From assembly GCA_973895155.1 (NCBI GenBank), contig OZ316899.1, positions 1,860,001 through 1,924,000 on the forward strand: DNA of 64,000 nt, written 5' to 3'. The stretch's first letter is position 1, and each line of letters opens with the position of its first letter. The notes beneath the pieces were generated by a model. That model saw only the letters and a list, made by a program, of their open reading frames with translations, was not told where the DNA came from and searched no databases. Positions 10,324 through 21,990 of the stretch are shown piece after piece. The translations under genes were made by a program, and so were the position numbers. The DNA comes from Marsupella aquatica. Taxonomy: Eukaryota > Marchantiophyta.

Positions 10324-13300
10324 CTATAATGGAATTAAACACCTCACTTCCCCAACAGTCAGAATCAGCTGTTTGACAAGGTCGTCCTTCTCCAGGTTGA
10401 GTGAAAACTTGTTTAAATACACCCACAATAGATGTTTACAAGACATGTATGGTTTCCCTCGTGTATGCCTCTTATAAAAGTCTTCACAAGAACACGAAGG
10501 GAAACAACAGATTTGCACCCAATATGTGTGCGGAACTTGTGAATCAGTCTTGTGAGTGGCGATCAAGTATCTCCAACCCCATCCATTTCCGGTAGTTACC
10601 TTCTCATTTCCAACAACTCTCATGTATTCTTGTGTAGCGGAAACGATGCGCTTGAGCAACTCTGGAGTATTGCTGAAACGCTGACGTGCACCCTTACCAT
10701 TTTGGGTTTTCAACCGACGGTCCACATTAGTTAGATTGATTTGTTCGGGGAATGAGTTAACATCAATTCATAGGTTGACCCAATTGGGGGACGGGAACTC
10801 CCCAACTTGATTTGCATCCACATAGGACAATCCACTGATCTGGAATCCTAATCCCAACAGAAAATCTATCTCGGGATGGGAGAGGCAAGTCCCACGCTGA
10901 ACCTTGAGCGACTCGGGTGGGGGGGGGTAGTTGAGCTAGAGTTCTGCGTCCTCGGCTCTTGTGACACTTATTGTTAGGACAGAGGTACAACAATTGGCAA
11001 TGTGGAGATGATAATCGCAACCCGTGAATGGCGACTCCAACAATTCCCCCTTGGGCGGACTTACATCCAGTCTCCTTCATGAGATTTCTACATTCATCTC
11101 TTCCAAAAACGCTTTGATCAACCAACCCATTGCAAACAGGTCCAGCACCTCTACCGCTCCGCCTGAGATGCCAGGTCCCATAAGGAACATCAACCTCTCG
11201 GATGGAAGGGATCCTTTGGGGGGCATCCCGATGGTCATCCCCGACATCACACGAAGGTTGAGTCCCCATCTTCTCGGTATCATTGACATTACGACTTGCA
11301 TCATCACCATCGTCATCTGAAATATGGATAACTCCAGCAAAGCAACCTCCGACAAGGGTTGCCAAAGTTGTATTCTTTGCTATTTCTGGGTCCGCAAAAG
11401 TCTTTGAAACATTGACGAAGCGGAATTCAGGATAGAGATTACGCCTTTTTAGTCCTGAAGGAGAAGCTATTGTGCGTGACACTTTGTCATGTCTGTGGGA
11501 GTCATTCTCATGGATTGTAGTTGAAGCTTTCCCTTTCCTCTTTGTGGATGTTGTTCGGATATTGCCATGTAATGGTACTGTTCTATAGAATTCATACTTA
11601 GCTGAAGACTCAAGCAAAAGATTTGCTGCCTTTTCGTAAGCATCCATGGATCCCATAGCATCGGCGTTCCTATATGCTAATTCAAAAATGTCGGCCCCTG
11701 GCCTCTGTGAACACCTTTACTGTAGGCAGTTAAAAACAGGAATTTTCCCCGCAGCACAATTCTGGTCCACCTCACATGCTTCAATCAATCCCACTAGTTT
11801 CTTCATTTGGTAGGATCTCATGGATGCATGGACTGATTCCGCTCCAGTACAATTTGGCATCAAGGCTGACTCCATTGCGGTTTGTGTCTGCAAAAAAGTC
11901 CCCAGTCAAAAACGGACCTGATATGCTAGCGAGGTCACTAGCAAAAAACAATGACGTCAAAGAGAAAGGAAATAGGACACTTACAACGCGGATGAAGTTC
12001 CCCCACTGCCTCCACCTCACGACCCACCAAGATATCCATCCTTGGAGAGATTTCAATTTCCCAGCATAGCAATTTCCTTCCTTCCACCAACGATGGATTT
12101 CGTCAGCAACTCGGTATGCCTGAACATATGTTGGTGCTGTTCTCAGCCTTTCCCATAGTTTATAGTGCTCTCGATGATGATCTTCCCGAATACCCTCCAA
12201 TGTGTGACGACGAAGAGATTGAGCAAAGTGAAAGGCGTCACCGTGCTCCTTCTCTGGGTGACGGACACCTCAAAAAAAACATTCCAAATGGCGATCCATC
12301 CAACCTTGGCATTATCGGCAATAAATCCTCCAATGAGTGGGTCATCCACGTCATGATCAGAGGCAACTTCAATCATATATCTCCATGCAGTTTCAAGAGA
12401 CAAGGAGTCCTCCGCACGGAGCTCACAAGTGAAGATGGTACAAAGGGACCTATAATTATGGTCGTACACATGGGCGCTGAATGTCAGCCACCCAGTGCTT
12501 ATTCTCCGCATTACATCAGAACTGACCCATGCTCCTTCCAGCTCACCTCCACTCCTCATCTGCCTGAGAATATCAACACCAGAACTGGGCCATTGGTACT
12601 CATTTTGAAGACATGAGCCCTATCGGTCTTGCTCCCCTGGCTAGGGAAAAGGCACCTCTGAACGTAAGGAAAATTATTCCGGGCTTGCATCTCACGAAGA
12701 GAATCCAACTCACCTTTTTTTGGGTTATCCATTTTCACGCTCCGGAATATGGCCTGGAATTTCTCAATAGTGGACACAACCTTCATCGATTCCCAAATCT
12801 CTCTCCCTTCTTCTTTCGATAGTTTTGAAGAAGACTCTGGATGCAAAAGAGAAACCAGGTTTCCTATAGACTTGTTAAGAACATGCCCTGGCGTACACAC
12901 GGGATTCGCTTTATGAACACCAGAAACTATCTCCTTCGCCTGCTTTTTTGCCAATTGAGATTTCCCTTTCCAAACAACGTGGTCATGGAAACCCATGTGA
13001 ACAGCCAATCAAGACATATGTTTTGCAACATTTGACTCAAGAGACGGCTTAGGATAGACGTACAAAAGTTTAGCCAGACATTCACGGATGCAGAGAGGCC
13101 TCTCCTCACAGAATCCGCACACCAACCCTCCTTCCTCCACAAGCTCACCAAGATGAAACGGCTCAGTAAATTGTCCCTTTCCTTGGAAGGAAGAATCGTT
13201 TTTTGAACCGGTGTGCTTCAACTTTCTACAGACCAGATTTTGACATTCAAGTACACTGGCACATCTGGCTTTTGACACAGACCAGTGGTTGCGAGGTTTG

Positions 13301-14021
13301 AGATTAGCTGAAGTTGTGAGAAGTCTCGTCCATGGGTAGCCGTCATTATCCCTATCCATGTCCTAAAGACCATATCCTCGACAAAATTGACCTTCGACTG
13401 GAGGAAGCTCAAAAACGCAGTTCCTGTTGTATGAAGAGTCTGCACTTGAATCTCCTTCCAATTGTTTCCCCTCCGGAAATTTGCCAACTCGCTTGACCCA
13501 GTAATATTGAGGAAGGCATCATATGCACTAACTCAATAAAGAACTGGCTGAGATTGAAACTTGTTTTGACTCACTGCTTCAAAAACGGCTTTCTCAAAAG
13601 ACTTCGTCGACACAGAAGAGAGATCCCAACCCACACTCTCAAAGGAGATGTCGATAATTTTGGGTACTGCAGGTGACGGGCGAGTTGGCGATTCTGGATC
13701 TGAAACATTGATATGTGCAATGTCATCCTTACATGAGACTAGCTCTACAGCTGAACCACACTTCAGGTCCCAAGCTCTCTCTGGCAATATTCCTGAACCA
13801 TTATCCGGCACCTCATGACTTCTGGATCCATTCTGAGAGTAAAGAAGGAACAATTTCCAGATGAAATCATCTTTCAAAAGCCCAAACCTCGATGAGAGGA
13901 AAGACTCCTTGATAGAGATAATATTATTCTTCAAAACATCCAGAACAACAACATCACCCGTCTTCTTTCTCTCGATCACAACCTTCGATCCCAAAGAAGG
14001 CATGCTGACAGTTTTGGACAT
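10324..14021 (-). pseudogene. MULE-A transposase (DDE, SWIM zinc finger), broken
   Basis: The ATG is at 14,021 and the stop at 10,324. In order it encodes an N-terminal region, a Cys-rich segment (about 13,250-13,080; ECQNLVC...CGFCEERPLC), a segment ending in VQRCLFPSQG, and a DDE-like core with SDVMRRI and GFIADNAKVGWIAIWNVFF (about 12,520-12,270). WWVVRWRQWGNFIR follows, then an intron (about 11,984-11,888) holding a palindrome. A C-terminal SWIM finger reads CSC...CKH near 10,500-10,435. The ending LTVGEVR matches MULE-B. The CGA-type codons that should read Arg have become TGA at 13,533-13,535 and near 13,008, and frameshifts occur around 12,560 and 11,700. With the 9-bp duplication this is a Mutator-like transposase, now dead. 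It diverges from the methyltransferase gene. Confidence 0.8.
11888..11984 (-). other. Intron of MULE-A transposase containing a palindrome
   Basis: On the minus strand the donor is GTAAGT (GCGTT|GTAAGT) and the acceptor TTTTTTGCAG. MULE-B has a donor (GTGAGT) at the same place, after the NFIR codons. Within it lies the element-specific palindrome at 11,926-11,941 (one mismatch between arms). Confidence 0.7.
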
Positions 14022-14679
14022 TACAGTCTACAACAATCCTCAAATGTGAGATACTTCGCTCTCTTCTTTCTCCAAATACATATGAGGAAACGTGCTTGTG
14101 TAGGTGTTGGACTCAACGTATTTATTTAATAAATGCCTCTTATTCCCGTTATCTGACCATTATATTGTCTTATATGAAACTATTTATGGAATGATAAAGC
14201 TAGCAAGATTGCTAGCTCAATCAACCATGTAAAATGGCTCAAAAACATACTAAACAACCTTCACAAGTTCATGGATTTAGTGACCATTTTTGGCTAGCGA
14301 TGTCGCTAGCAAAAATAGTTTCTCGTAAGTGACCATTATGACCGTTTATATCCATTGGAATTGGTCAACGGGTACCTATATTGTCAATGGTACGGTACCT
14401 TTGTCATTAGCTACTTTTATTTCAGTCGTGAGTTAGGTTGTTCGTATTTCAGGAAGTACATGTATACTTGATGGTGTCTGCAAAATGATTGCAAGGAGAG
14501 TCGTATAGAATATCTGTATCTCTTTTCACGACCGGGCGCTGCATTCAGGTGAAAGCAACAGATGAGGGTACGATTCTATCTTTGACTGGAAGATCGATTC
14601 TCGGGGTTCTTTACGTTTGCAAAGCGTGTCGCCCTCGACCTTGACCTGTTCATACCCTTATCACTTCACGGACCCCCTG
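14022..14679. promoter_or_regulatory. Shared upstream region of the divergent MULE-A genes, with two palindromes
   Basis: The transposase ATG (14,021, minus) and the ATG chosen for the methyltransferase gene (14,680, plus) face away from each other across about 660 bp. Two of the best-conserved palindromes sit here: 14,199-14,216 (CTAGCAA-GA-TTGCTAG core) and 14,293-14,310 (CTAGCGA-TG-TCGCTAG core), 94 bp apart. This arrangement would let one DNA-binding protein act on both genes. That role is inferred; no promoter element was assigned with confidence. Confidence 0.5.
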
Positions 14680-17600
14680 ATGGAGCCATTGTCTTCACCC
14701 GAGAGCTTGTCATCAATAGGATCGTTCAAGTCAGTCGAGTCAAGCCGAAGGGAGACAAGGTCTACAGTGAACAAGAAGGCGCTCCAGGCGGGATTGAAAA
14801 CACCGAGGAGGCCCAAGATGGTGAACCAAGTAGATGTTGTGAATCCTACGTTTCAACCTGGAGCTTTAGAACCCTATTCTGTTGTCATCAATCACCATCT
14901 TTTCCCTTTTGGAAATGACAAATTTGGATTCCCCCTCGCTCCTCCGAGGATTCCCCTTTGCAGAATGCAAAACATGCAAATCGTTTGGTCCTTGCAAACA
15001 ATCTTGACTGCGATCGAGACACTCAAGAATGAATTCTGGACGGAGGGATACATCGAGGATGCACCTCGATTTTACGTACAAATGACCGGCAAAGATGGCC
15101 ATGTCCAGATGTGCGACGATGGAATTCGGGAGTGGTGGGATGACATGTGGATTCTTTAGAATGAAGAATTTGAGAGGGAATGTGATTCTCACAAAGCTTT
15201 CAAAATTTTGAAAGACAAAATGTTCTGTGTTTTTGATGGAAATAATCATCTCTACTCATGGATGCAGCTTGCGGACGAGAATCCACATGATGCCAAATAT
15301 CATCCTCGAGTTGTTTGCCAAATTTTCAAGGGTGACAAGAACTCATTCGTGCAGATTGAGTCGGCGATGCATGCGTTGAATAGGTTTGTTTCTTTTCCTT
15401 CAAGCAGTGAATTGTATATAAAATTCTATCAGTTCCTCTTGTTAGCAATCTCGCTGACCTGTTTCTTTGGTTCGGGTTGACTCAATGTCACGTTGAGAAT
15501 TCTTGGGTCCTTGAAGCAGAGAGAGTCCAGAAGGTGCTCAGCAATGACCTTTCTGTATACAAAGATATCATCGATGCAGACAACTACAAACTTTTCCAGC
15601 AAAAGATGGCAAATATCAGGAAACCGGCTTGATATTCGAAGAACATGACACTCGACGCCTGCACATACATTCTGTCTGCTGCTAATATTGCAGCGCAGAC
15701 GGAAGATTTGAAGAAGAAGTTCTAGTTGAAAGAAGCGCAAGGAGAACCTCTTTCAAAAGCTGCGCAAGACATGGCTATGAAAGACATGATGAAGGAGCAA
15801 CTAGCAGATTGGAATGTGAAGGTGCCAAAGATTGGACCTCTCCTGAATCCTGAGTTTGGTGACTTTTTCCAGAAGTGTGTTGAGATGCACAACTACTGCA
15901 AACATGAGAGGAAGGAGGCCCAACGAACAGATAATAAAGGAAGGGGTAATGTGTCACGTGGTCTCGATTGTGCGAGGCTATTTACGGGTGTCTCTTCGTT
16001 GACTCCGCAGCTCAGATGTGTACTACTCGAGGCACAATGCAGACCTGAGCTTTGCAAGAAGTACTTCCACCCTGGTCAATTCTCGGACAGCGAAACAAAA
16101 CTTTGGCTTCACCGATGGGCTGTATGGGAGCAGGTCGAGTCAATTTGTTCTTTGCTCATGTCTGAGATTATTTCAGAGTTGATCCCAATTGTTCCAGATG
16201 CAAGGATCCTTACTTCGTCTGAGAAGACAAAGCCATCGCTGATCCTTGACATAGAGGAGGACTTTGAAGATTTCCAAACGAGAGTGAAATCTCATTTTTT
16301 CAAACAGATATGGCCACCAAAGTTGGGTGAGAAGATTGACATCTCACTTTTTTGGAGGAGGGCAAAGAGATATACGTATCATTTTTTTGTGGATAGAGAA
16401 GTTGCTGACAAAACATATTGGTGGTCCTATCCTGCTTGCTTCTCGCCTTGGATAGCAGGAGTGAAAGAGGATCTAACCTCCGTTAAATATGGAGAGTACT
16501 CGATGTACCCATGTGAGGGAGTGGAGGCTCCAAGGAAGATGAGTGAGTGGGAAGTCCTTCACTGTCCATGGTATTTAGAATCAGACAAATGGGCAGTGAC
16601 ATTTGACACAGCAGAGAAGGCAGCCTTTCATATGATAAATCAAGGCTTGATACCAGAGTCGTACATTACAGAGTCCAAATTAGCTCCTACAGAAGCCGAG
16701 GCTGGCGGATGTGAGGCAATGGAGAAAGCTGTTCTTGGTGTAGCTGCCATTGTCGACCGGAGTAGATCGAGGAGACCTCGGAAGGTGCCGGTGAAGGACG
16801 CATCCAAAGATGGATCAGTCTTGTCTGGGAAGCAAAGTAAGTCTCTTTCTCCCCTTTTTTTCATACCTCAGTCGGAGTAATTTTGTCTCAGTCACCTGTC
16901 TGACATTAACATGTTTTTCAGAGAAGAGAAAGGTTGCAGCCTCTGGGAGTTTGAAGAGTGGGGCGGATGATGGAGAAGAACCCAAGTCTCCTGATGTTAA
17001 GGTCACAACAAAATCTGTTGTGGACCTGGGTTCAATCAAGCGTTTAAAGAGGAAGTGTCATGTCCAAATTCTCTCCGACTCGGATGAGGAGGAAGCATGC
17101 GTCGCTCAAGGAGTAGCACGAATGTGTGGTCTTAAGAAGGACGGTGAGAGGCATTTCTTGGCAAAGAGCAATCTCATGGAAACTGCAAACTCAATTAGCC
17201 AGAGGAAAGTAAGATCTCCCTAGATGGGCAATGCGGATCAGTGGTTGTCTGGAATGAGCAAATCAAGCGAACATCCAAACCCAGTGATGATCAACGGAAA
17301 ACATTATGCTGGAATTGGTGCTCACTTGGGTTTCATATTCCTTCCCACGGGTCATCGAACGAGTGTCACAGACCGGGAGGTCCCGGAGTGGAATGTTTGG
17401 AGTGAGAAATTACCATATTATTTCTTTGGAGTCATGCGTCCGATGCTTGCCGACGATGGTTATGTCGTAGTTCTTCACAGCTCTGACTATAACCATATGA
17501 GGCAAAAAAATTCTGCTGTCGAGCAGAATAACAAATTTAAACATGTCCGACAATATTTGGTTTTGCTTTCATCTCCTTTGTATCAGGCAAATATGGACAT

Positions 17601-18645
17601 CGAGGTAAGATGTCCTCAATATTTTTCGTGCAATTTTTGCTAGCGAGCTCGCTAACCAAAAGTACCCATTTCTGACATATTCTCGTTTTCAATTCAGGTA
17701 GTTACTCTCATAATGGATGTCTTCTGCAAGGTGGAATTCTGGGCAAAAGTCCCAAAACATACAGGATATGTTCCAATGACTTCCTCGAAGGATGCCCGCC
17801 ATAAATTGATGTTGAGTGTTTGCTACCCAAAAACTGATCTTAGCCCCAGGGCGGCTTTTGCAGGTTCCAATAGATTGTCAGTTAGGTTCATGCAAGCCGT
17901 AATGGAGATCCTTACTTTGCCAAAGGACATTGTCATTGATTGGACTGTTGGAGATGGAAGTGCTTTTGCCGCTGGGGAATACGCTGGGAGATTTGTTGTG
18001 GGTGTTGAAGATAGAGACATTCTTCATCTGTGTGCGCAAAACACTTTGGCAAATGTGTTGGATAGACACGCCCAAAAGTTGAAAGGGGCCGCAGACCCGA
18101 AGAACGATGATCCCAATGATGAAGGATCGGATGATGAGTTCACCATCCCAGGAGATGATCAGGGAGGACCTTCAGACGAGAAGGATGAATCCGACCTGGA
18201 GCAAAGCACTTGGCCTTTGATGTAGAATTCCCTATTTGGTGTTTTTCTTTTATTTGTAGAATTTTTGGATGTGTAGTATTGATCCGATGCTGGTGATTTC
18301 TTCAATAATAGGCGTTCGGATTGGTTTTTGGAGGAGAGATTTCGTCTTCAGAAAGAAATCGAGGATCATTTTCTTGTGACCCCTGAGAAGGGATTTGCGC
18401 TTCCTTGCTATGCTGAAAAGACTGCAAAGGAGGTTGATGAAGTGCCCGTCATTTTGACTTGGGAGGGGAAAGGTCTGCGGTCAGTGAGGGGTGCTCGGAA
18501 AGCCCTTTACTGCCCTCAGTTCATAGATGATGAGGCTGGGACTGTAGCACAATATGTTGACAATTCGGCTGAGGAGACTGATAGGGAGTCGAGTAGCAAT
18601 CCTAGTAATTCCTCAGATGATTTGGAATCAGAGGATTCTCAATGA
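14680..18645 (+). pseudogene. ParB-like / DNA-methyltransferase-like fusion of MULE-A, broken
   Basis: Proposed exons are 14,680-15,383, 15,476-16,836, 16,922-17,604, 17,698-18,221 and 18,312-18,645, about 1,200 codons. The N-terminus has KMFCVFDGN..LYSW followed by YHPRVVCQIF, like the DGNHR box of ParB/sulfiredoxin-fold proteins, although here HR is changed to NH. A middle region of about 380 residues is unrecognised. The C-terminal half looks like a beta-class DNA methyltransferase: a strand ending FLPTG where DPPY is expected, the PMLADDGYVVVLH strand, then DIVIDWTVGDGSAFAAGEYAGR..VGVED, matching the D-x-F-x-G-S-G-T SAM-binding motif. In-frame stops at 15,157-15,159, about 15,631, 15,723 and 17,221, and an intron-1 acceptor reading CGG, mark it as decayed. 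MULE-C carries the homologue. Confidence 0.75.
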
Positions 18646-18976
18646 CTCATGGTCAATTTCAGATGCAATCTCATTCCAGAAGATATTTGTCATACCAAAG
18701 CTTTATTAAAGATGGATTGTGAAAGGTTTTTTGACCTGGTTTTGTTGATAGTGATGATGCCTTTTCATTCAGTTCAGTGTAGTGAAGATCTTGATTTTTT
18801 TGTTTGTGAATATTTAAGTATCTGCATTTCCCTTTTTTGATACTGTTTCACAGTATATATCGACAATCTTACTTGGGAATCTGCCTTAACTACCCTAAAG
18901 TTAGGCACAAACTTGCCTCGCTAGCCTGCTGTCCTTGCTAGCAAAACTCCTATTTGCTTGCACAATAGAATACCTC
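18646..18976. other. MULE-A right subterminal region
   Basis: It holds the 3' untranslated region of the methyltransferase gene, two directly oriented palindrome arms near 18,919 and 18,935, and the right terminal repeat (TTTGCTTGCAC near 18,955). The open frame at 18,649-18,840 is not convincing as a gene. Confidence 0.6.
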
Positions 18977-18985
18977 TAGGGAAAT

Positions 18986-19845
18986 CCTATCAAGGGATTA
19001 TTGTGCTGCAGCAGGAGCTTACATCCCTGACGGCCAACTTCAAGGCCGACCTGCGTAAGAAAGACGACCAGCTGGATCAGACTTATGCCAATATGAATAA
19101 AATGGAGTCTAAGGTTGCAGCGGAGCTCGACAAGGAGCGAAGAGCAACCCAGGAGGAGAGGGCTACCTTAAAGAAGGAATTGGAGGAAGCCTAGAAGGAG
19201 CTGGAGGAGGCGTGCAAGGACCTGGACAAAGTGCAGGAGGAGTTGGAGGAAAGCACGAGGAAGATGGAAAACTTACAACGGCGAGCCGACAACCAAACGG
19301 AGCGGCTAAAGAAACAAGCCGCAATATTTAAGTGCTTGGCTTCATCAAGTCCAATTGGGGCAACCAAGTTGCCAGGAGTAGTACTGGCCGAAGGACAAGC
19401 CGCGACACTCACACCGGTGCCGGAGATAAGTGGCAAGGGGAAGGGACCAGCTGCCAAAATAGGGAAGAAGAAGAAGCAGAAACCTTCTGGGTCAGGGAGT
19501 AATGTGGCTTCTCAAGCCGTTGTGACAGAGGAGGTACAACTGGTGCCAACCTCAGGCAGGATCACGGTAGATCCACCCCTAGAAGGCGGGGATGGTAAGG
19601 CCAAGGCCGGAACAATCAGTGATGAAGTTGGGGTATCGGATCCTCCACTAGAGCATGTCGGGGAGGCCGTAGCCGTATTAGAGGCCATGGCCGATGCTGA
19701 GACCGAAGCCGAGGGTGGACCCAATCAGGCCGATGGAGAGTTGACTCGGTCCGGGGCAGGTAATCTGTCAGAGGACGGACCTATGGCAGTGGCTGCTGAA
19801 GAAGCATTGGGGGCGTCCATTGAGGATCAGCCACCGCTACCATGA
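18986..19845 (+). pseudogene. F1 protein remnant, C-terminal part
   Basis: This continues the F1-a gene to the right of MULE-A: SYQGI.VLQQELTSLTA, coiled coil, an NLQRRADNQTERLKKQAA motif, then the Ala/Glu/Pro-rich tail ending like the intact copy (EALGASIED.PPLP). A TAG near 19,192 interrupts it. The stop at 19,845 matches the natural stop of the intact copy. Confidence 0.85.
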
Positions 19846-20741
19846 TGGTGGTGGAGGGCCGCTCCTTTTAAGGAGGGCGGACGTGGAGGGAGGAGGCGTG
19901 AGTGGGCAGGGTGGGCTCAGATCTCCAAGTTTAGAATTAGGATCAAGACCAGGAGGCGGCCCTGACACTTAGATTAGTGGGATTGCGGATCCACTGGTAA
20001 GAGCAACACTTATGCTCCTGCCTCGCTGTACATAGGTAGATTACAATTAGGTAGATTAGGCTTATGCTGCAAAGAATTAGGCGGGTCCACTGCTAGGATA
20101 AGTACCTGGGCTGCGGGGAGTTCAGGGCCTTCTTCTTTAGCAAGTTTTTAGTGCACCATCAGGGTTGGGATCAGGTAGTAAAAGAAGCTCTCGGTTAGTT
20201 ATACTGTGACCCTTGTGTATATTCACGTTTCCTCATGCCTAAGAGATGAATAGAGTTGGCCTCACGGCTTAGTTCGCAGATCTTGTGTATGAGAAGTACT
20301 GTTTGTATGGCAAGTGCATGGTATAACTCAGTCAGAATGAGTCATTTTGCTATTTGTGTGTCGCATTAACTTGTTTGAAGATTGCCCACATCAACCAAGA
20401 GAAGGGAGTAAGCAAGGTAGTAAGAGTTGGATGTGTCGAGCTGAGAGAGGTCTTAGCAGCTTACCCAAGCCAGTTGGGGATCATTCCGGCGGCGGAATCC
20501 AAACATACCTAAAGGAAGACCAAGAGAGGAGACCAAGGGAAGACATAGAAGAGGCCGGCTACGTATCTCATGACCCAATGAAGGATCTGTCCAGTATATG
20601 TGTGTAAAATGTTAGTAGAAGGAGGTTAGCAGCGTCCCATGCCGCTAAGCCGCAAAACCGACCTTGCCAAGGGCGAAACCTACGGGAATCGGCTTGTGCA
20701 AGGGGGTTTCTTGGGTTTAGGGAGCCATGGGACGCACCACA
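19846..20741 (+). other. Non-coding 3' tail of F1-a
   Basis: About 0.9 kb after the F1 stop. It is collinear with 37,081-38,001 and, at its end, with 1-412. It includes a conserved TGTGTATATTCA...TTTCCTCATGCCTAAGAG stretch and ends GACGCACCACA. No credible gene is seen; the open frames in it are shadows repeated in every copy. It does not repeat the 5' end of the element. Confidence 0.75.
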
Positions 20742-20746
20742 CTTGT

Positions 20747-21269
20747 CATGACCCCATAAAACTGAAGTGGCAGGTTTGCCAAATCTAAACTCCTTCTTGC
20801 CCCAATCAGTTACCACTTGGGCTCCATACAACCAAGGCCTTCCAATCAAGATTGGGTAAGTAGATGGCCTTGCTGGTCTCATCACCAAGTAATTCAACAA
20901 GAATTCCTGCCCCCCAATGAGAGCAGGTACTTGAGTAAGAGTCCCCGCCGGTACCACTCTTGCTCCATTTGCTAGCCTCATTGTCCTTGCTGTTGGCTGA
21001 AGTTTCTTGAAACCTAGTTGCTGGGCAGTAGCCTCAATCATGATATTCACACCTGAGCCTCCATCAACTGGTACATACGAGAGTACACACCCATTCACTT
21101 GAACATCAATCTCAGGTGCTCCAAGGTCTTCACAAACCATCATCACATCAGCTGGGGTCCCAACCTTTGGAAGCTTCCTCCTTCTCCTTCTTACCAACAT
21201 CTCCTTTAGTTGCCTCCTATACAAAGGGTTGTCTTTGATCAGCTGCCCCACTGTAGCGAAACCAAACAA
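20747..21269 (-). pseudogene. Retropepsin-like aspartic protease of a gypsy-type element (fragment)
   Basis: The minus-strand frame encodes VPVDGGSGVNIM, the D-[ST/G]-G active-site motif of retroviral-type proteases as found in plant gypsy elements. It is followed by the second conserved strand PILIGRPWLYG and TDWGKKEFRFG. It continues into 413-597 once the F1-a insertion is removed. No reverse transcriptase or integrase is present in the window for this element, so it is a fragment. It cleaved Gag-Pol in the ancestral element. Confidence 0.8.
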
Positions 21270-21990
21270 TCTTTTATATCCTTCTTGATGTCATAAGAGG
21301 GTACCTTGCTGGTCTCCTTCTTCTCTTCCACCTCAGCTTCTTCCTTCAAAGCTTTAGCAACCTTCAGGTCTTTGTTGATGGCCTCTTGATGCTCCTTAGC
21401 CTCCATCTCCTCTAGTTGCCTCTTGACTTCCTCATTCACCTTGGGATAGAAGAGCTTTGGATGGTCCCTCTTGTAGTCACTATCTTCAGCTGGTGGGACT
21501 TGAACTTCTGCTCCAACTTCAACTTCGGTTGGTGACTCTGCTGAGTGCTCCTTTCTTTCCTTCCTCTTCTTCCTCTCTTCTACTCTTTCCTTCTTTCTTG
21601 TGGACCTGGTAGACACCTTGTAACACACAGCTTCCTCCTCAGGTGTCTCCATTCCCGGTAGATCTGGCTGGTACTTGTCATGCCAAAAACCTTGTCCTTG
21701 TGCGGATTTTGGCTTTGACGGGCATAATCTTCATTAGTTTTGAGGTTTTGGGCAAGGAGGGATGTGCACACTGGCGGTGGTACAGCAGGGACCGGAGCAG
21801 GACCTGTTGGACCGGACCCTGAAGGTCTTGGTGGTATGTTCATCCGTCAAGGCAATTGTGAGTCCTCTGAGCCTGAAGATTTGGAGCTTGTTGTGGTTGC
21901 ACTCTCCCGTTCGCTTGTCAATCTCCTCAAGTACGCCGCTTGAGAACGAGTGACGGGCATTTACCCTTACAAATGCAATGATTAACAACT
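21270..21990 (-). pseudogene. Gypsy gag/linker remnant upstream of protease
   Basis: Minus-strand frames at 21,988-21,734, 21,843-21,580 and 21,652-21,239 overlap in different phases. They give a Pro-rich stretch and then a highly charged Lys/Glu region (KEHQEAINKDLKVAKALKEE), typical of the Gag-to-protease region of plant gypsy elements. The frame shifts show decay. The left edge of the element in this direction is not clear. Confidence 0.5.

Larger units (their letters stand above)
8624..17655. repeat. MULE-A palindrome family CTAGCGA-NN-TCGCTAG
   Basis: Sites (16-18 bp) lie at 8,624-8,639, 9,825-9,842, 10,015-10,030, 10,145-10,160, 11,926-11,941, 14,199-14,216, 14,293-14,310, 15,442-15,457 and 17,640-17,655. 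A pair of half sites in the same orientation occurs near 18,919-18,942. The central dinucleotide varies (AT, TC, GA, GG, TG, GC) while the arms are kept, as expected for a dimer-binding site. Commonest arm changes are CGA to CAA and TCG to TTG. None lies in an exon; 11,926, 15,442 and 17,640 are in introns. Confidence 0.88.
8402..18976. mobile_element. MULE-A: Mutator-like element with transposase and ParB-methyltransferase gene
   Basis: The borders are fixed by the 9-bp duplication TAGGGAAAT and by collinearity of the flanking F1 gene. The ends are an imperfect inverted repeat of about 30 bp sharing GTGCAAGCAAA: the left end reads GGGTAATTGTAACGTGCAAG, the right end (reverse complement) GAGGTATTCTATTGTGCAAG. 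Contents from the left are a small basic ORF (+), a SWIM-finger transposase (-), a divergent promoter region, and a ParB-like/methyltransferase gene (+). About ten palindromes of one family are scattered through its non-coding DNA. Both large genes carry nonsense mutations, so this copy is inactive. Confidence 0.93.
598..20741 (+). mobile_element. F1-a: TG...CA element with 5-bp TSD, carrying nested insertions
   Basis: The element starts TGTGATGCC and ends GCACCACA, so its ends are a short imperfect inverted repeat (TGTGRTGC). CTTGT is duplicated on both sides. Without its insertions (2,107-6,961 and 8,402-18,976) it is about 4.7 kb and collinear with the intact copy at 33,345-38,001. It has no long direct terminal repeats: the first few hundred bases do not recur before 20,741. 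It encodes a decayed version of the 1,206-residue F1 protein and a non-coding tail of about 0.9 kb. Confidence 0.85.

Noticed and set aside
8624-17655. CRISPR-like array from the spaced palindromes
   Set aside because: Spacing is irregular (about 0.1-2.3 kb), sites are palindromic binding-site-like, there are no unique spacers and the DNA is eukaryotic.
14680-18645. Bacterial contamination as the source of the ParB-methyltransferase gene
   Set aside because: The gene is split by spliceosomal-type introns and lies inside a transposon with a plant-DNA target duplication.
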